A stretch of DNA of 64,000 nt from Diadophis punctatus similis (GCA_023053685.1 JALIGW010000002.1:254438739-254502738), one strand, 5' to 3'; positions 9,442 to 20,239 are shown, numbered from the stretch's first letter. The notes: generated by a model from the sequence alone, not told the origin. Made by a program: numbers and translations.

Positions 9442-11492
9442 CTACATTGTGTGGGTTTTTTTATGGTTGTTAAGATAACTGTTCATAATAAAACCTTTTC
9501 CACACAGCATACATTTATAAGGTTTCTCCCCTGTATGGATCCTTTTATGGTGATTAAGGTATGTCTTTGTAGAAAAACTCTTTCCACATTCCATGCATTT
9601 ATAAGGATTCTCCCCTGTGTGAATCCTTTCATGAGTCATAAGATACGTCTTTGTAGAAAAACTCTTTCCACATTCCATGCATTTATAAGGATTCTCCCCT
9701 GTGTGGATCCTTGAATGGGTGTTAAGATACGACTTTGTAGAAAAACTCTTTCCACATTCAATGCATTTATAAGGTTTCTCCCCTGAGTGGATTTTTTTAT
9801 GGGAGATAAGGGTACTATTGACAGTAAAGCATTTTCCACACTCCATGCATTTATATGGCTTCTCCCCTGTATGGAGCCTACTATGGTAAATAAGTTGACT
9901 GTTCTTAGTAAAGTTCTTTCCACACTCCATACATTTATGTGGCTTCTCCCCCGTGTGGATCTTCTTATGGAAAGTAAGTTCAGTCCTCTTAAGGAAGCTC
10001 TTTCTACATTCCGTGCATTTATAGAGCTTCTCTCCTGTGTGGATCCTTTTATGAACAGTAAGAGAATTACTATGAGAGAAGCTCTTTCCACACTCTGTGC
10101 ACTTATACGGCTTCTCCCCTGTATGTATCCAAGAATGGAAAGTAAGAGAATTACTCAAAGTGAAGCTCTTTCCACACTCCATGCATTTATAGGGCTTCTC
10201 TCCATTATGGATCCTTTTATGGTGATTAAGATACGTCTTTGTAGAAAAACTCTTTCCACATTCCATGCATTTATAAGGATTCTCCCCTGTGTGAATCCTT
10301 TCATGGGTCTTAAGATACATCTTCGTAGAAAAACTCTTTCCACATTCCATGCATTTATAAGGATTCTCCCCTCTATGGATCCTTTCATGGGTCTTAAAAT
10401 ACGTCTTCGTAGTAAAACTCTTTCCACATTCCATGCATTTATAAGGATTCTCTCCTGTATGGATCCTTTCATGAGTCTTAAGATATGTCTTTGTAGGAAA
10501 ACTCTTTCCACATTCCATGCATTTATAGGGCTTCTCTCCAGTGTGGATCCTTTTATGAAGAGTAAGAGCAGAACTTTGACCGAATCTCTTTCCACACTCT
10601 GTGCACTTATATGGCTTCTCCCCTGTATGGATCCGGGAATGGGAAATAAGATAATTACTAAAAGTGAAGCTCTTTCCGCACTCCATGCATTTATAGGGTT
10701 TCTGCCCTGTATGGATTCGTTTATGATGAGCAAGAGAAGAACTGTGGGAGAAGCTCTTTTCACACTCCATGCATTTATAGGGCTTCGCCCCTGTGTGGAT
10801 CCTTTTATGGTGATTAAGATAACGGGCCGTAGAAAAACTCTTTCCACATTCCATGCATTTATAAGGTTTCTCCACGGAGTGGATTTTTTTATGGGACATA
10901 AGGTTACTATTGATAGTAAAGCATTTTCCACACTCCATGCATTTATATGGCTTCTCCCCTGTATGGATCCTACTATGGTAAATAAGTTGACTGTTCTTAG
11001 TAAAGCTCTTTCCACACTCCATACATTTATGTGGCTTCTCCCCCGTGTGGATCTTCTTATGAAAAGTAAGTTCAGTCCTCTTAGGGAAGCTCTTTCCGCA
11101 TTCCGTGCATATATAGGGCTTCTCTCCTGTTTTTTGAGATATACGGGACCCATTTTCATGAGGAAGAGACAGGTTCCATTTATAGTTTTTTCCATTATCT
11201 CTACATATATAATCTCCTTTGATTTGGATTTGATCGTGTTTATCTGCATCTAATTTGTTTATGAATACTTGCATACATTTTCCAATATATTTATTTTTTA
11301 TTTTTCCTTGGTGGGCCACAGAGGCTTTCATTGATGTATGGTCAGAAGATGAACTTTCCTGATTGCAATTATTTGAGTGGTTTCTCTCATGGCTTTCTAC
11401 TTCCATTAGAATTGTTGGGTTCTTCATACTGTATCTACGACTGATGATTTCAAATTGTTCTCTGGAATCTTCATCTTCCTCCCCATTATTAC
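9442..11492 (-). CDS. Gene 1 zinc-finger exon (20 C2H2 fingers), last exon
   Basis: The exon opens at an acceptor reading ttttgtgaag|GTAATAATGG. The single base left by the KRAB exon joins it in frame to give [13 protein letters not shown] linker of about 125 residues contains a degenerate finger that has lost its cysteine pair. It is followed by 20 C2H2 fingers of the form C-x2-C-x12-H-x3-H, ending in THTM and a stop. Most linkers are TGEKPYKC. Fingers 9-11, 18 and 19 are preceded by TGENPYKC. Fingers 1-3 resemble 14-16, an internal block duplication. The frame is unbroken, so this is the best-preserved paralogue. The role, sequence-specific nuclear DNA binding, follows from the family. The DNA target is unknown. 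Long plus-strand ORFs here are antisense shadows of the finger repeats. Confidence 0.93.
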
Positions 11493-11932
11493 CTTCACAA
11501 AAAAAGAAAAATGATAATAATGTTAGGGAAAAACAGCAAAGCAACGGAAGATTGAATATAATGAAAAACAAACTGCTTCAAACTTCTTAGATGCAGAGAA
11601 GCCCTTCAAGAACTTGATCGGGACTTTCTTGATTAAAATTTTGGAAGATACATTTACGTTTGTATGGCAAGAGAAAAACCATGGATTAAATATCAAATTC
11701 TCCAAATTTCTAAGGAAGTGGAAAGATTTGGTTTCCCAATTTGAAATTGGACTTTATATTCTGCTGTGAAATTTGTATAAGAAGTGGGAGTTGCTCAGAT
11801 ATAAAGAGAATTTTAGAAGTAGAAAGGCATGACAGTAGTTCGGACGTCATGGGTATTTGTTGTACATTAAATTTAGGATCAATCTAGGTTTCAAAACCAT
11901 TTGGATAACATATAGCAATGGATGACATATAG
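11493..11932. other. Gene 1 intron next to the zinc-finger exon
   Basis: This is paralogous to 31443-32140 and 50902-51345. The reading frame of the finger exon continues upstream past the acceptor without a stop for a short distance, but that extension lies in the intron. No other feature was seen. Confidence 0.5.
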
Positions 11933-12243
11933 CAGTGATGTAGAACCTTTTTGGCACCGAGTTGCCCAACAGGAACGCATGTGCATGTGGAGCATCGGAA
12001 ACTTGAAGACCAGCTGGCTGGCACGCACACGCCTGTTTTTTAGTCGGTTTTGGCTGTTTATCAGGCCGTTTTCAGGCCGTTTTTCGGAGCATCCAAAAAA
12101 CCGCCTAGTTTTTGGCCGTTTTCTGGTGCCCGTGAAGATCAGCTGGCCAGCACGTATGTGTGCACTGGAAACCAAAAGAGCAGCTGGCGATGGCGCGCGT
12201 GCCCACAGAGAGGGCTCTGCGTGCCACAGGTTCGCCATCACGG
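11933..12243. mobile_element. Short hAT element (CAGTGATGG family)
   Basis: The ends are CAGTGATGTAGAACC and GGTTCGCCATCACGG, flanked by the exact 8-bp duplication acatatag (11925-11932 and 12244-12251). Empty sites are visible in gene 2 near 32150 and gene 3 near 51355. Non-coding. Confidence 0.85.
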
Positions 12244-12571
12244 ACATATAGAGAGCAATTAGAACTTCAGCTGTGGAAATACCAAATGAAGTCAAGGACA
12301 GAAAAACAGGATAGTTCTCATATATTGTTCAACAACATAAAGCATAATTTGAATGTCAGTTCTGTAGAAAAGATGAATATGTAATTGTTAAAACATCTAC
12401 ACAGACTGAGCAATATGGAAATCAACAGAAAAATATTCAAAAGTGTATAAATCAGGGGTGGGTTCCTCCCGGTTTGGACCGGTTCATGCGCACCAGTAGC
12501 GACCCGCTGGTGACATCATCATGATGTCACCTAACCAGGACACTCGATGCCGGTCCGTGGGCGCCGGCATC

Positions 12572-12572
<1 letters not shown>

Positions 12573-12658
<86 letters not shown>
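12573..12658. repeat. (ATT)n microsatellite
   Basis: About 28 tandem ATT units. Homopolymeric Ile, Asn or Tyr ORFs across it are artefacts. Confidence 0.97.
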
Positions 12659-14045
12659 TTGAATTTTTCCAGGTTTTTCTTCTTCTGCGCATGCGCAGAA
12701 GCCGAGTTTCTGGCACTGCGCATGTGTCACCATCTTGTTTTCAGCTTTTCTTTTTTTAAAAAAAAATTTGGATTTTTCTCCACTGCAGATGCCCCACCCA
12801 CCCGATGCTCGCTCACCCCACCCAGGCCCTACTTGCAGAATCTAGCCGCGTACTTCTGCTCACCGCTGCTGGCAAAGGTAAGGCAGAAGGGCACGGGACG
12901 GCGGGTGGGCGGGGGTGGGAGAGCTGGCAGAGGGGTGATACCAGCAGCGGGTGGACCGATGTGTGCGGGGAGCGAGGGGGGTGGGAGAGAGGGGAGCACG
13001 TGGGAGATTGACGCGAGTAAACTGCAGCTAAGATCTCCCGCGTGCTTCCCTGCCATGCCAGTGGGGGAATCCCATGGGAAGGGCTCCGGGGTTCCGGGAA
13101 GGAGAGCTTGTGGAGGGGTGATGCCAGCAGTGGGTGGACCAAAGGATGCGGGGTGGGATGGAAGGGGGGTGGAGGGAGGGGAGCGCGCGAGAGATCATCA
13201 TGAGTAAACTGCAGCTAGGATCTCCAGCGCGCTTCCCTGCCTCCCCACATGCATCGGTCCACTGCTGTATCACCCCTCCGCCAGCTCTCCCTCCCTCTCT
13301 CTCCTGCCACTCTCGCTACCTGCTTTCTTCCTTCTCCCACCGCGAAACAAAAAGGAATGGCGGCAGGGCTGCTTTTGAAGGGCAGGTGGACATCTGCAGC
13401 CAGGTGGGAAGGGAGGGCAGAGAGAGTGGAGGCCCCTTCCAAGCGCAGGCCTGGCCCTCTCCCAGCGTGTGGGAGGCTGCCGTCACCCGGCCACCAGCGG
13501 CTTACGCGCTGCACTTGTATTTGCATGGCCAGCCGGATTAACAGGTGTGCTGGGGACGCTTTGCCAGCTGCCTCTGTGCACTGCGCTTGGCAGGGTCTGC
13601 CGCCGCCACTCTCACTGCCCTCCATCCCTGCCTGGCAGGAGGAAAAGGCAGGTGAGGTGGGAGGCAGAGAGGTGCGCGGGGCTCGGTTCGGCCGAAGAGC
13701 ATGTGTGGCGCCTGCCCTGGCTCTCGGGCTGCTTCCCGCTGCTGCGCAAAGTTTGGCGTGCCAGGCCGGCGGAGAAAGAAGCAGGCCCTTCCTGCCCACC
13801 TGCCTCCCTTCTGGCTCGGCGGACTGAGGCACGAAGCCTCAACAGATAAACTGCGGTTCCAGGATGGCGGAGAGCTTCCTTGGCCTCTCCCAAGCAAGCT
13901 CTCCGCCATCCAACAGCTCGTTTGGTGCGGGAAAAAGAGGGCACTCGGAAGAGCTCGGAGGGCAGGCTCCGTTTCAGTGGGCGATCACTGTCGGGTCGCG
14001 TAGTTCAGCGCGTAGGCTCTCTCTCTCTCTCTCCCCCCGCACAAA

Positions 14046-14561
14046 TGTGTCGCACACACTCACCCATTGCCCGTTTTTCTGCCTGGTAAGCCTCCCTTCA
14101 GGCTGCCACGTCTTACCCTAGCGCCGGATGCTCCTTTGGCGCAGACTCAGCTCCTGCGGCAGCGCTGCTTCTTTTCAGTGGCTGGCGAGGGGGGGTGAAA
14201 ACAAGCTGCTCTGCTCTTTTTCCTTTCCAGACCAGCTCCAAGCAAGAGGTGCAGGCGGCACAAGAGCTGATGAAGTTTGTGCACCTCTTGCTTGGAGCTG
14301 GTCTGGAAAGGAAAAAAGGGGCAGAGCTGCTTGTTTTTGGTGGCAGGCAAGCGGAGGGGGCGGCCTCCCACGTGCAGTCGGGATTCTGGAGGAGAACCAC
14401 TGCCATCACCCCTCGCCAGCCACTGAGAAGCAGCAGCGCTGCCACAGGAGTTGGTCTGCACCGAAGGAGCATCCGGCACCCAGGGTAAGAGATGCGCCGG
14501 CCTGAAGGGGGGCTTGTCAGGCAGAAAAATGGGCAATGGGGGGTTGCGACACACTTGTGCG
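14046..14561. repeat. Long imperfect inverted repeat
   Basis: The left arm runs from the start to about 14265 and the right arm from about 14280 to the end. Examples of matching blocks are cattgcccgtttttctgcct with its complement near 14525, and the fragment ttccagaccagctccaagca with its complement near 14295. About 80 unpaired bases interrupt the right arm (near 14339-14410). It sits inside the 12453-15796 hAT. Confidence 0.8.
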
Positions 14562-14597
14562 GGCTGTGTGTGCGGGGTGTGTGCGTGGGGTGGAGAG

Positions 14598-14765
14598 AGA
14601 GACAAAGAAAGAAAGAGGAAGGGAGAAAGAAAGAGAGAGAAAAAGAGGAAGGAAGGAGGAAAGGAAGGGAGAGAGACAAGAAAGAAAAAGAGAGAAAGAA
14701 AAAGAGAAAAAGAAAAAGAGGAAGGAAGGGACAGAGAGAGACAAGAAAAAGGAAGGAAGGAAGGA

Positions 14766-14810
<45 letters not shown>

Positions 14811-14815
14811 AAGGA
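14598..14815. repeat. GA-rich low-complexity tract
   Basis: Purine-only sequence of GAAA, GGAA and (GA)n units. The Arg/Lys/Glu-rich ORFs here are composition artefacts. Confidence 0.95.
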
Positions 14816-15796
14816 AGCACCACAAAGAAAGAATCTAAAGGAAATAAATCAGGTTAGTCATGAATCTGGCTAGCATGAAGGAGATGATGGTCATGTTTAG
14901 AGTTCTACAGCATTATGCATGTAGCTTCAGAAGACACTTTGAAACAACACAGCAATTTAGGGCTGGAATACGTCTCGTAGGTCATCTAGTCCACCCCCCT
15001 GCTGCAGCAGGAAACCTTACATTGTCTGAATTATTTTGGTGCCTCTAACAGAGAGCAAAATTTCCAGAAAGGAGAAGGAGTTTACTAGGACAAGGCTGCC
15101 ATGCAGATGAAGGCAGAGATAGTCCTTGACTTATGACCACAACTGAGCCGAAAATTTTGGTTGCTAAGCAAGAGCATTGTTAAGTGAGTTTCACCACATT
15201 TTACTCAATCCATGACATCTCCTGGCTCTAACAGTCATGTGCAAACTAGGGAAGTACATCTGAAGGCTATAACATTATAATGTTATAATGTACAGACGTT
15301 ATGGTTAAATGTGTGGCAGAAAGTGGACTCTGGGTGTTTTTCCAAATGCAGTAAGTGAGGTTGAATGTGTATAGTTTTAGAAAGGTGTGTGTGTGTGTGT
15401 GTGTGTGTATACAGTATATATAGTAGATAATGTATCTTTTGTGTGTCTGTGTAATATGTATCTACACACATAGCATATATACATAGGATTAAATAGTATA
15501 TTTTGGATGTTCAGTAGTAGTAAATAGATAGGGAAATCATATCTCGTTGAGGCCTTTGAGGCGAGGAGAGGCCAGGCACCTGAACCCTAACCTTTGACGT
15601 GAGTGGCATCAAGTTGGCCACGCCCACCGTCACATGGTCACCAAGCCACCCCACTGTCACATGACTGCCAAACCACTCCCACCCAGTCACATGACCATCA
15701 AGCCACTCCCACCCTGTCAAATGACCATCCAGCCATGCCCACATAATTAAGCCACGCCCACAGAGTGGTAGTAAAAAAATTTGGAACCCACACCTG

Positions 15797-16304
15797 GTAC
15801 AAATGTACCTCAAACTATTATTGGAAATGTGGACAAGATAAAGGATGGTTTTGCAATGCTTTGGTGGCCTTCTAAAATAGCTAGAAAACTTTGGATTCAA
15901 AGACGTTCAGTGACACAGAGAATTTAAAATTAATATCCAACTGAAATCAGAACACTTTATGTTGGCACTAATCAACAGTCATAAAAGATTGTTTCTGATT
16001 ATGATAACCGCAGTGAGAAAACTAGAAGAGCTCTACAATAACTAGAATGGTGGAATGGTTGTAGATGATTGAATTCTCAATGACGACTAAATTGACTCTG
16101 ATCAGTATCTATATTTATTAGTGATTGGAAACCCCGATGGACTTTTGACTGGAAAAAAAATGAACTCGTCATCAAATTTGTATTTGAAGTTTAGCAAGGA
16201 TAAATTATGTAAAGGAGGAAACAATGATGTAGCCTTAGAAAGAGGGGGGGAAATATAACTATTACCGTAGTTTGTCTTTTCTCCTTTTTTAATTTTATCA
16301 TACT
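15797..16304. other. Gene 1 intron
   Basis: This is paralogous to 32355-32875 and 60398-60890. It was one continuous intron before the 12453-15796 hAT split it. No exon was seen. Confidence 0.5.
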
Positions 16305-16771
16305 TGTTAGGACTCTGTCCATAATGATTGGGTAGACAATATATGTCTAGCTTTTAACAGAGCTATGTCTGTTTAGCTGAGGTGTTGCAGACTGCCACAA
16401 GAGGGAGCTAGAGTTCACAGCTTATTTCTCTGGGAGTCCCTCTCTGTTTGTCTTTGTCTCTGCTACTTACTGTTCTCTGCTACTCACTAGAGCAAGACAC
16501 TGTGTATGTATGCTCTGCATTTCTCTCTGTGTTGTAGTTATGTATTATAGCTAAAATGTATTTGTACTTGATAATATTTGGATTGTTATTATGACTATTA
16601 AGTGTATGACTTTGGACTGTTGATAGGAAAATGCTATTTCTTAAAGTAAACTTTAACTCAAGTTAGTGTATCTGTGTGTGGCTGAGTACTTATTCACAAC
16701 TGATCTCAATCTAAACGTTTCTGTATGCACAACGTTGGTAACATAAGGAATACTCTGCTAATACATTAACA
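16305..16771. mobile_element. Solo LTR with 5-bp target duplication
   Basis: The segment starts TGTTAGGAC and ends ATTAACA, giving the TG...CA and TGTTA/TAACA ends of an LTR, flanked by atact at 16300-16304 and 16772-16776. The gene 2 and gene 3 introns lack it at the same place. No internal retroviral coding sequence remains. The family is not assigned. Confidence 0.7.
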
Positions 16772-16872
16772 ATACTTTTTTCTTATTCATTAATCACATT
16801 ACACTATCTTCTTTATTTTATTTTCAAAATTTCTAGTTTTTATTCTGATAATTTTTTTTTGTATATTCTCAC

Positions 16873-16998
16873 CGAAAGAGGCCACATTCCTATGATTTTC
16901 CAGCATGACTACCCGATACAGTGCTTTTTGGTCAGCATCCAGCAGAGACCACTCCTCTTTGGAGAAATACACAGCCACCTCCTTAAAGGACACAAGAC
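16873..16998 (-). CDS. Gene 1 KRAB-A exon
   Basis: The exon encodes a KRAB A-box reading [16 protein letters not shown], then [19 protein letters not shown] and VASF. The EEW and MLE triplets known to matter for corepressor binding are present. The usual REV before MLE is RVV, and the usual DV is EV. The donor is CTTTCG|gtgagaat. Two acceptors lie 4 nt apart (attag|GAAG|GTC). The inner one, used for these coordinates, keeps frame after the linker exon. The outer one (start 17002) would keep frame if SCAN spliced directly to KRAB. There is no B-box exon: the next exon in frame is the finger exon. KRAB domains normally recruit TRIM28 or related corepressors. Confidence 0.9.
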
Positions 16999-17097
16999 CT
17001 TCCTAATGAGAAGGAAACAGAAGAAAAATCAGCAGTGAAAGAAAGGAATCCCTCTTTTTCTCTGGGTCTGTCTGCCTGCTTGCCTGTCTGTCTATGC

Positions 17098-17439
17098 CAG
17101 GGGTCAGCAACCTGCGGCTCTGGAGCCGCATGTGGCTCTTTCATCCCTCTGCTGTGGCTCCCTGACACTCGTTGGCACCACAATTTTGAGAGGAGCTTCC
17201 GGTTTGGGGGGAGGGGGAAGCAGGGCATTCCAGGAAGAAACTCTATGGCAAGGGGCTGGTTTTCCGGTCAGCTCCACAATTGATAGGGCTTTCGGTTAGG
17301 ACAGGTGGAGGAAAAAGGATGCAGCGCTAGGAGACTCTATGGTGGGGGAACCGGACTTCTGGGCGGCTCCAGAATTGAACGGGGTGCTTCCTGTTAGGAC
17401 CTTTGTGGCTCTTTGAGTGTTTAAGGTTGCTGACCCCTG
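17098..17439. mobile_element. Short hAT element (CAGGGGTCAGCAACC family)
   Basis: The ends are CAGGGGTCAGCAACC and GGTTGCTGACCCCTG, flanked by gtctatgc at 17090-17097 and 17440-17447. The empty site is at about 33186 in gene 2 and 61195 in gene 3. It is specific to gene 1. Confidence 0.9.
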
Positions 17440-18122
17440 GTCTATGCCCATGCATCAACAAGACTTTCAGCACCTGGAGAGAATCAACTGGTCTGAGCCA
17501 CGGAATTCCCACCTATCACTCACTCCAATCCACCCAGTGTTTGCAGAAGAAAATGTGTGTGTGTATGTGTGAGGGTGTGTGAGGGTGTGTCACTGTGTAT
17601 CTTTTACCATTAAAGTAAAAGGCTTGTGGTGTCTCAAGAGCTTCATTAAATTTGTTTGAGAGGCACTCAGGGATTTACATGGGTGTCATCAATGGACAAA
17701 GACACACAAGATCTGTTTCTGCTGCTCCTCAGATTAAAAGGAATGCACTCCTTGTACTCCAACCCAATGGCTGAAGAAGGTGTTTTAGAAACTGTAAATG
17801 TGCCGATTTGATTCTTTCGGTTATTATTGAGTAGCCTTGCACAATTCCATGTCAAAGAATTACTAATAGGATCACTATTCACGAAACGCTCACATTGTGT
17901 ACATTTTATTTTTTATTATCCCTCTCTTACTTTTGGAGCTTCAACCAGAATTTCAGCACCACCATAAAAAGGAGTCAAGTTTGTTCTGTTCTTCCCTGTG
18001 TGGGAGACAGAAATTTTAAATGGATTATTAATAAAATTGCAGGAGGCATTCTACAGAAGAGAAGAGATACAGAAGGTAAGACAGCTGGCATCTCTATTGG
18101 GAATGGCAGAACTTTTGATTAC
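17440..18122. other. Intron conserved among paralogues
   Basis: About 17640-17780 is closely matched by 33391-33600 and 61397-61606. Open frames exist on both strands but are not kept in step between copies (gene 1 lacks about 190 bases here), so I do not call an exon. Confidence 0.45.
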
Positions 18123-18222
18123 CATCTGAGATGTCCTGACTTGCGGATTCATGATAGACCCTCATGGAACACAGCTCCCGAGGGGGATTTGATGGATTCC
18201 TCTTTCTCATCAGATCTCTGGT
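18123..18222 (-). CDS. Gene 1 SCAN-KRAB linker exon
   Basis: A 100-bp exon is bounded by a pyrimidine-rich acceptor (ctttcactctgcag) and a donor (CAGATG|gtaatc). Phase 0 reads TRDLMRKRNPSN, then PPRELCSMRVYHESASQDISD plus one base. The RNPSNPP-EL run resembles linkers of reptile SCAN zinc-finger proteins as I recall them. It joins the 140-codon SCAN exon in phase 0 and needs the inner KRAB acceptor. All three paralogues keep both splice sites, the 100-bp length and the frame. Transcript evidence is lacking, so inclusion is inferred. Confidence 0.7.
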
Positions 18223-18528
18223 CTGCAGAGTGAAAGACTTGAAATAGGAGGCAGGAGAAAAGAAAAATACATCACACAACATGAACTGGATTCTTGTTCT
18301 CAAAAAACAACTTCAATGCCCCAATCTCTATTAATGAGCCTAGAATGTGCAAGAAAGGAACGGCTGTCTCCAGTCTATCCTCTAGAATGGATAATGGAAC
18401 AATGTCCTGCAAGAACCAGTGGAACATCTCCAAATATTATGAAGACGAGACAAGTATGGAAGGGAGGGGTGAAGAATTCAAACACATTCTTTATTCCCTT
18501 CTGGACTTCCAAGATGAAGGTCTCTCAC

Positions 18529-18948
18529 CTGCAATTCGAATTGCTCCTTCTGTTCCTCCGCCTGACTCAGGAGGAAGCCTTCAGCCAGGGCCACCGCTTG
18601 ACAGCTGGTCTCTGCTCCACACTCCCGCACCCAGCTCTTCATCGGTAGGGGCAGAAGGGCCAGGAGCTTCTCCAGAACCACCAGGTCCAGCATCTGGGCT
18701 TTGGTGTGCTTTTCTGGTCTCAGCCATCGCCTACAAAAGTCGTGGAGTCGGCTGCAAAGTCCTCGGGGACCCTCAGCCTCCTGGTATTGGATGTTCCTTA
18801 AGTTGCAGGGCTGAACGTCTGAATGGATGATGGTTTCCTTCTCCAGGATCTTCTGCCCAGTTCTTGCCCAGATCTTCCCACAGCTGCCAGGCTGAACAGC
18901 TGAGGGGCCTTTTCCAGTTCCCTCACTTGCTAACACTTCTTTCTGCAT
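18529..18948 (-). CDS. Gene 1 SCAN exon with start codon
   Basis: The exon encodes 140 residues from [10 protein letters not shown] to EQFELQ. The SCAN domain spans about residues 44-128, with family landmarks [35 protein letters not shown] and MKSWVREC. The acceptor ccttacag|GACAGAG lies just upstream (exon start 18960), and the donor is TTGCAG|gtgaga. The start was chosen because this Met follows the acceptor by 12 bases and is kept in all three paralogues. SCAN is an all-helical domain that forms homo- or heterodimers. Spliced with 18222-18123, 16998-16873 and 11492-9442 it gives an uninterrupted 898-residue protein. One or more non-coding 5' exons probably lie toward the CpG block at 24120-24800. 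Confidence 0.9.
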
Positions 18949-18960
18949 CCTTTCTCTGTC

Positions 18961-19455
18961 CTGTAAGGACAATCCTAATAGATCTCAGGAATCTTGTTGA
19001 TCTCCAAACAGCTTTCAATTCATAGGGCTATTCCTTTAGCTGCAGAACTGACCACAAAGACTATCCAGGCCCCTTCGCCCAAGAGTTGACTTTTTGTTGT
19101 TAGGAAGTTTGTCGAGATGACTCTAGTTTCTGCATTTGAGATGGAAAATAAAATAAAATCAAAGAATGAGAAGGTCATTGAAGGAAAAGAATAATGAGTT
19201 ACTCTTTTATAAAAGTATTTAATGTACTAACAAGCTTTATATACATAAGCTATAATACTCTTTTCTTTTATGAACTAACCCAGGATGTATTCAGTAAATC
19301 AAAATAGGATGACTTAATTCCTCCTGGAAAACAGGAACACACCCACAGTCAGGCTACAATTCAGTTAGCTATAAACATCTGCCCAGGGTGAAGCTGCCAG
19401 TGGGCAAGATAAGGTATCTGTCACTATGGAGGAATTGTCATGCTGACCTTTAGAG
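18961..19455. other. Gene 1 first intron, SCAN-proximal part
   Basis: Paralogous to bases before 73 and to 36480-36670. No exon was recognised. The 19424-19693 minus-strand ORF lies across two transposons. Confidence 0.4.
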
Positions 19456-19585
19456 CAAGGGTGGGCAAACTATGGCTCTTTGAGGACCTGTGGACTTCAA
19501 CTCCCAGAATTCCCGAGGGCTGGCTCAGGAATTCTGGGAGTTGAAGTCCACAGGTCCTCAAAGAACCATAGTTTGCCCACCCCTG
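19456..19585. mobile_element. Palindromic hAT MITE, copy B
   Basis: Orthologous insertion of the element at 73-203, with the same ctttagag duplication (19448-19455 and 19586-19593). Confidence 0.8.
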
Positions 19586-19610
19586 CTTTAGAGTATAGAA
19601 TAACTTAGAA

Positions 19611-20023
19611 CAGTGGTTCCCAACCTGTGGTACGTGTACCACTAGTGGTACGCGAGGGCCTTCCAGGTGGTACGCGAACACTTTCGGGGTCATGAACGAT
19701 TTTTAGTTAGTTATTTTTTACTTCACAAAAATGTTTACTGCCTAACACAAGATAATTTGGCAACAATTTGCAACTGTTGCCACACGCCACCCACCTGGTC
19801 CCAGTGGCCCGAGAATCCAGTTGCTGGATGCGCGGGGCCAAAAAAGGAACGGTGACTGTTCTGAACTCTCAGCAGTCGCGCAGTAGAACCCTTGCAAGAA
19901 GGTGCGCGTCGTGGAAATAAAGCGATATCAGATCGAATTTAGTTTCTCTGGAACCAGGTGGTACGCGGCGACTGTACGGGACCTCCAAGTGGTACTCGAT
20001 CACAAAAAGGTTGGGAACCACTG
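19611..20023. mobile_element. Short hAT element (CAGTGGTTCCCAACC family)
   Basis: The ends are CAGTGGTTCCCAACC and GGTTGGGAACCACTG, flanked by acttagaa (19603-19610) and acttagca (20024-20031). The off-window unit has the empty site near 225, so the insertion postdates the duplication. It contains several GTGGTACGCG palindromic words. Confidence 0.9.
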
Positions 20024-20239
20024 ACTTAGCAGAATACAGGGGTGCGGGGAGGGCTTCTTAGGCGTGACGTGTATTGTGTAGAAGGTATAAAATGTATGGA
20101 TTGTAAGATGTGCTTTGCTCTCCTTATACTCAATCCACTTGGGAAGAGACTTGGAGGCCGCCTTTGCAAACGCTTTTCTCTCTGAAATAAACCTTGATAG
20201 GAGAAGAATTAGAGTTATTTCTATTAGAAAATAAAAAAC

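Larger units (their letters stand above)
12453..15796. mobile_element. Large non-autonomous hAT with nested hairpins
   Basis: The ends are CAGGGGTGGGTTCC and GGAACCCACACCTG, flanked by gtataaat (12445-12452) and gtacaaat (15797-15804). Empty sites are in genes 2 and 3 (ataaatgtacctc near 32355). The right end shares a GCCACGCCCAC-rich minisatellite (about 15590-15760) with the 0.7-kb relative at 41774-42475. The interior holds an ATT microsatellite, long inverted repeats (about 12920-13300 and 14046-14561), a GA-rich tract and a CR1 tail fragment near 14955-15008. No transposase was recognised. Confidence 0.8.

Noticed and set aside
10155..11249. 364-codon minus-strand ORF with [17 protein letters not shown] repeats
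   Set aside because: It is an alternate frame of the finger repeats, kept open by the same periodicity. The C2H2 frame is the coding one.
9787..11253. 488-codon plus-strand ORF rich in STLHAFI/FMxSK repeats
   Set aside because: It is the exact antisense of the gene 1 finger array. Similar shadows occur at 30061-31203, 48397-49005 and 49871-50662. Repetition comes from the 84-bp finger period.
12521..13207. ORFs with long Ile, Asn or Tyr runs
   Set aside because: They read through the (ATT)n microsatellite inside a hAT element.
14451..14873. Arg/Lys/Glu-rich ORFs and antisense Ser/Leu/Phe-rich ORFs
   Set aside because: They come from a purine-only tract with no stop codons and are not conserved.
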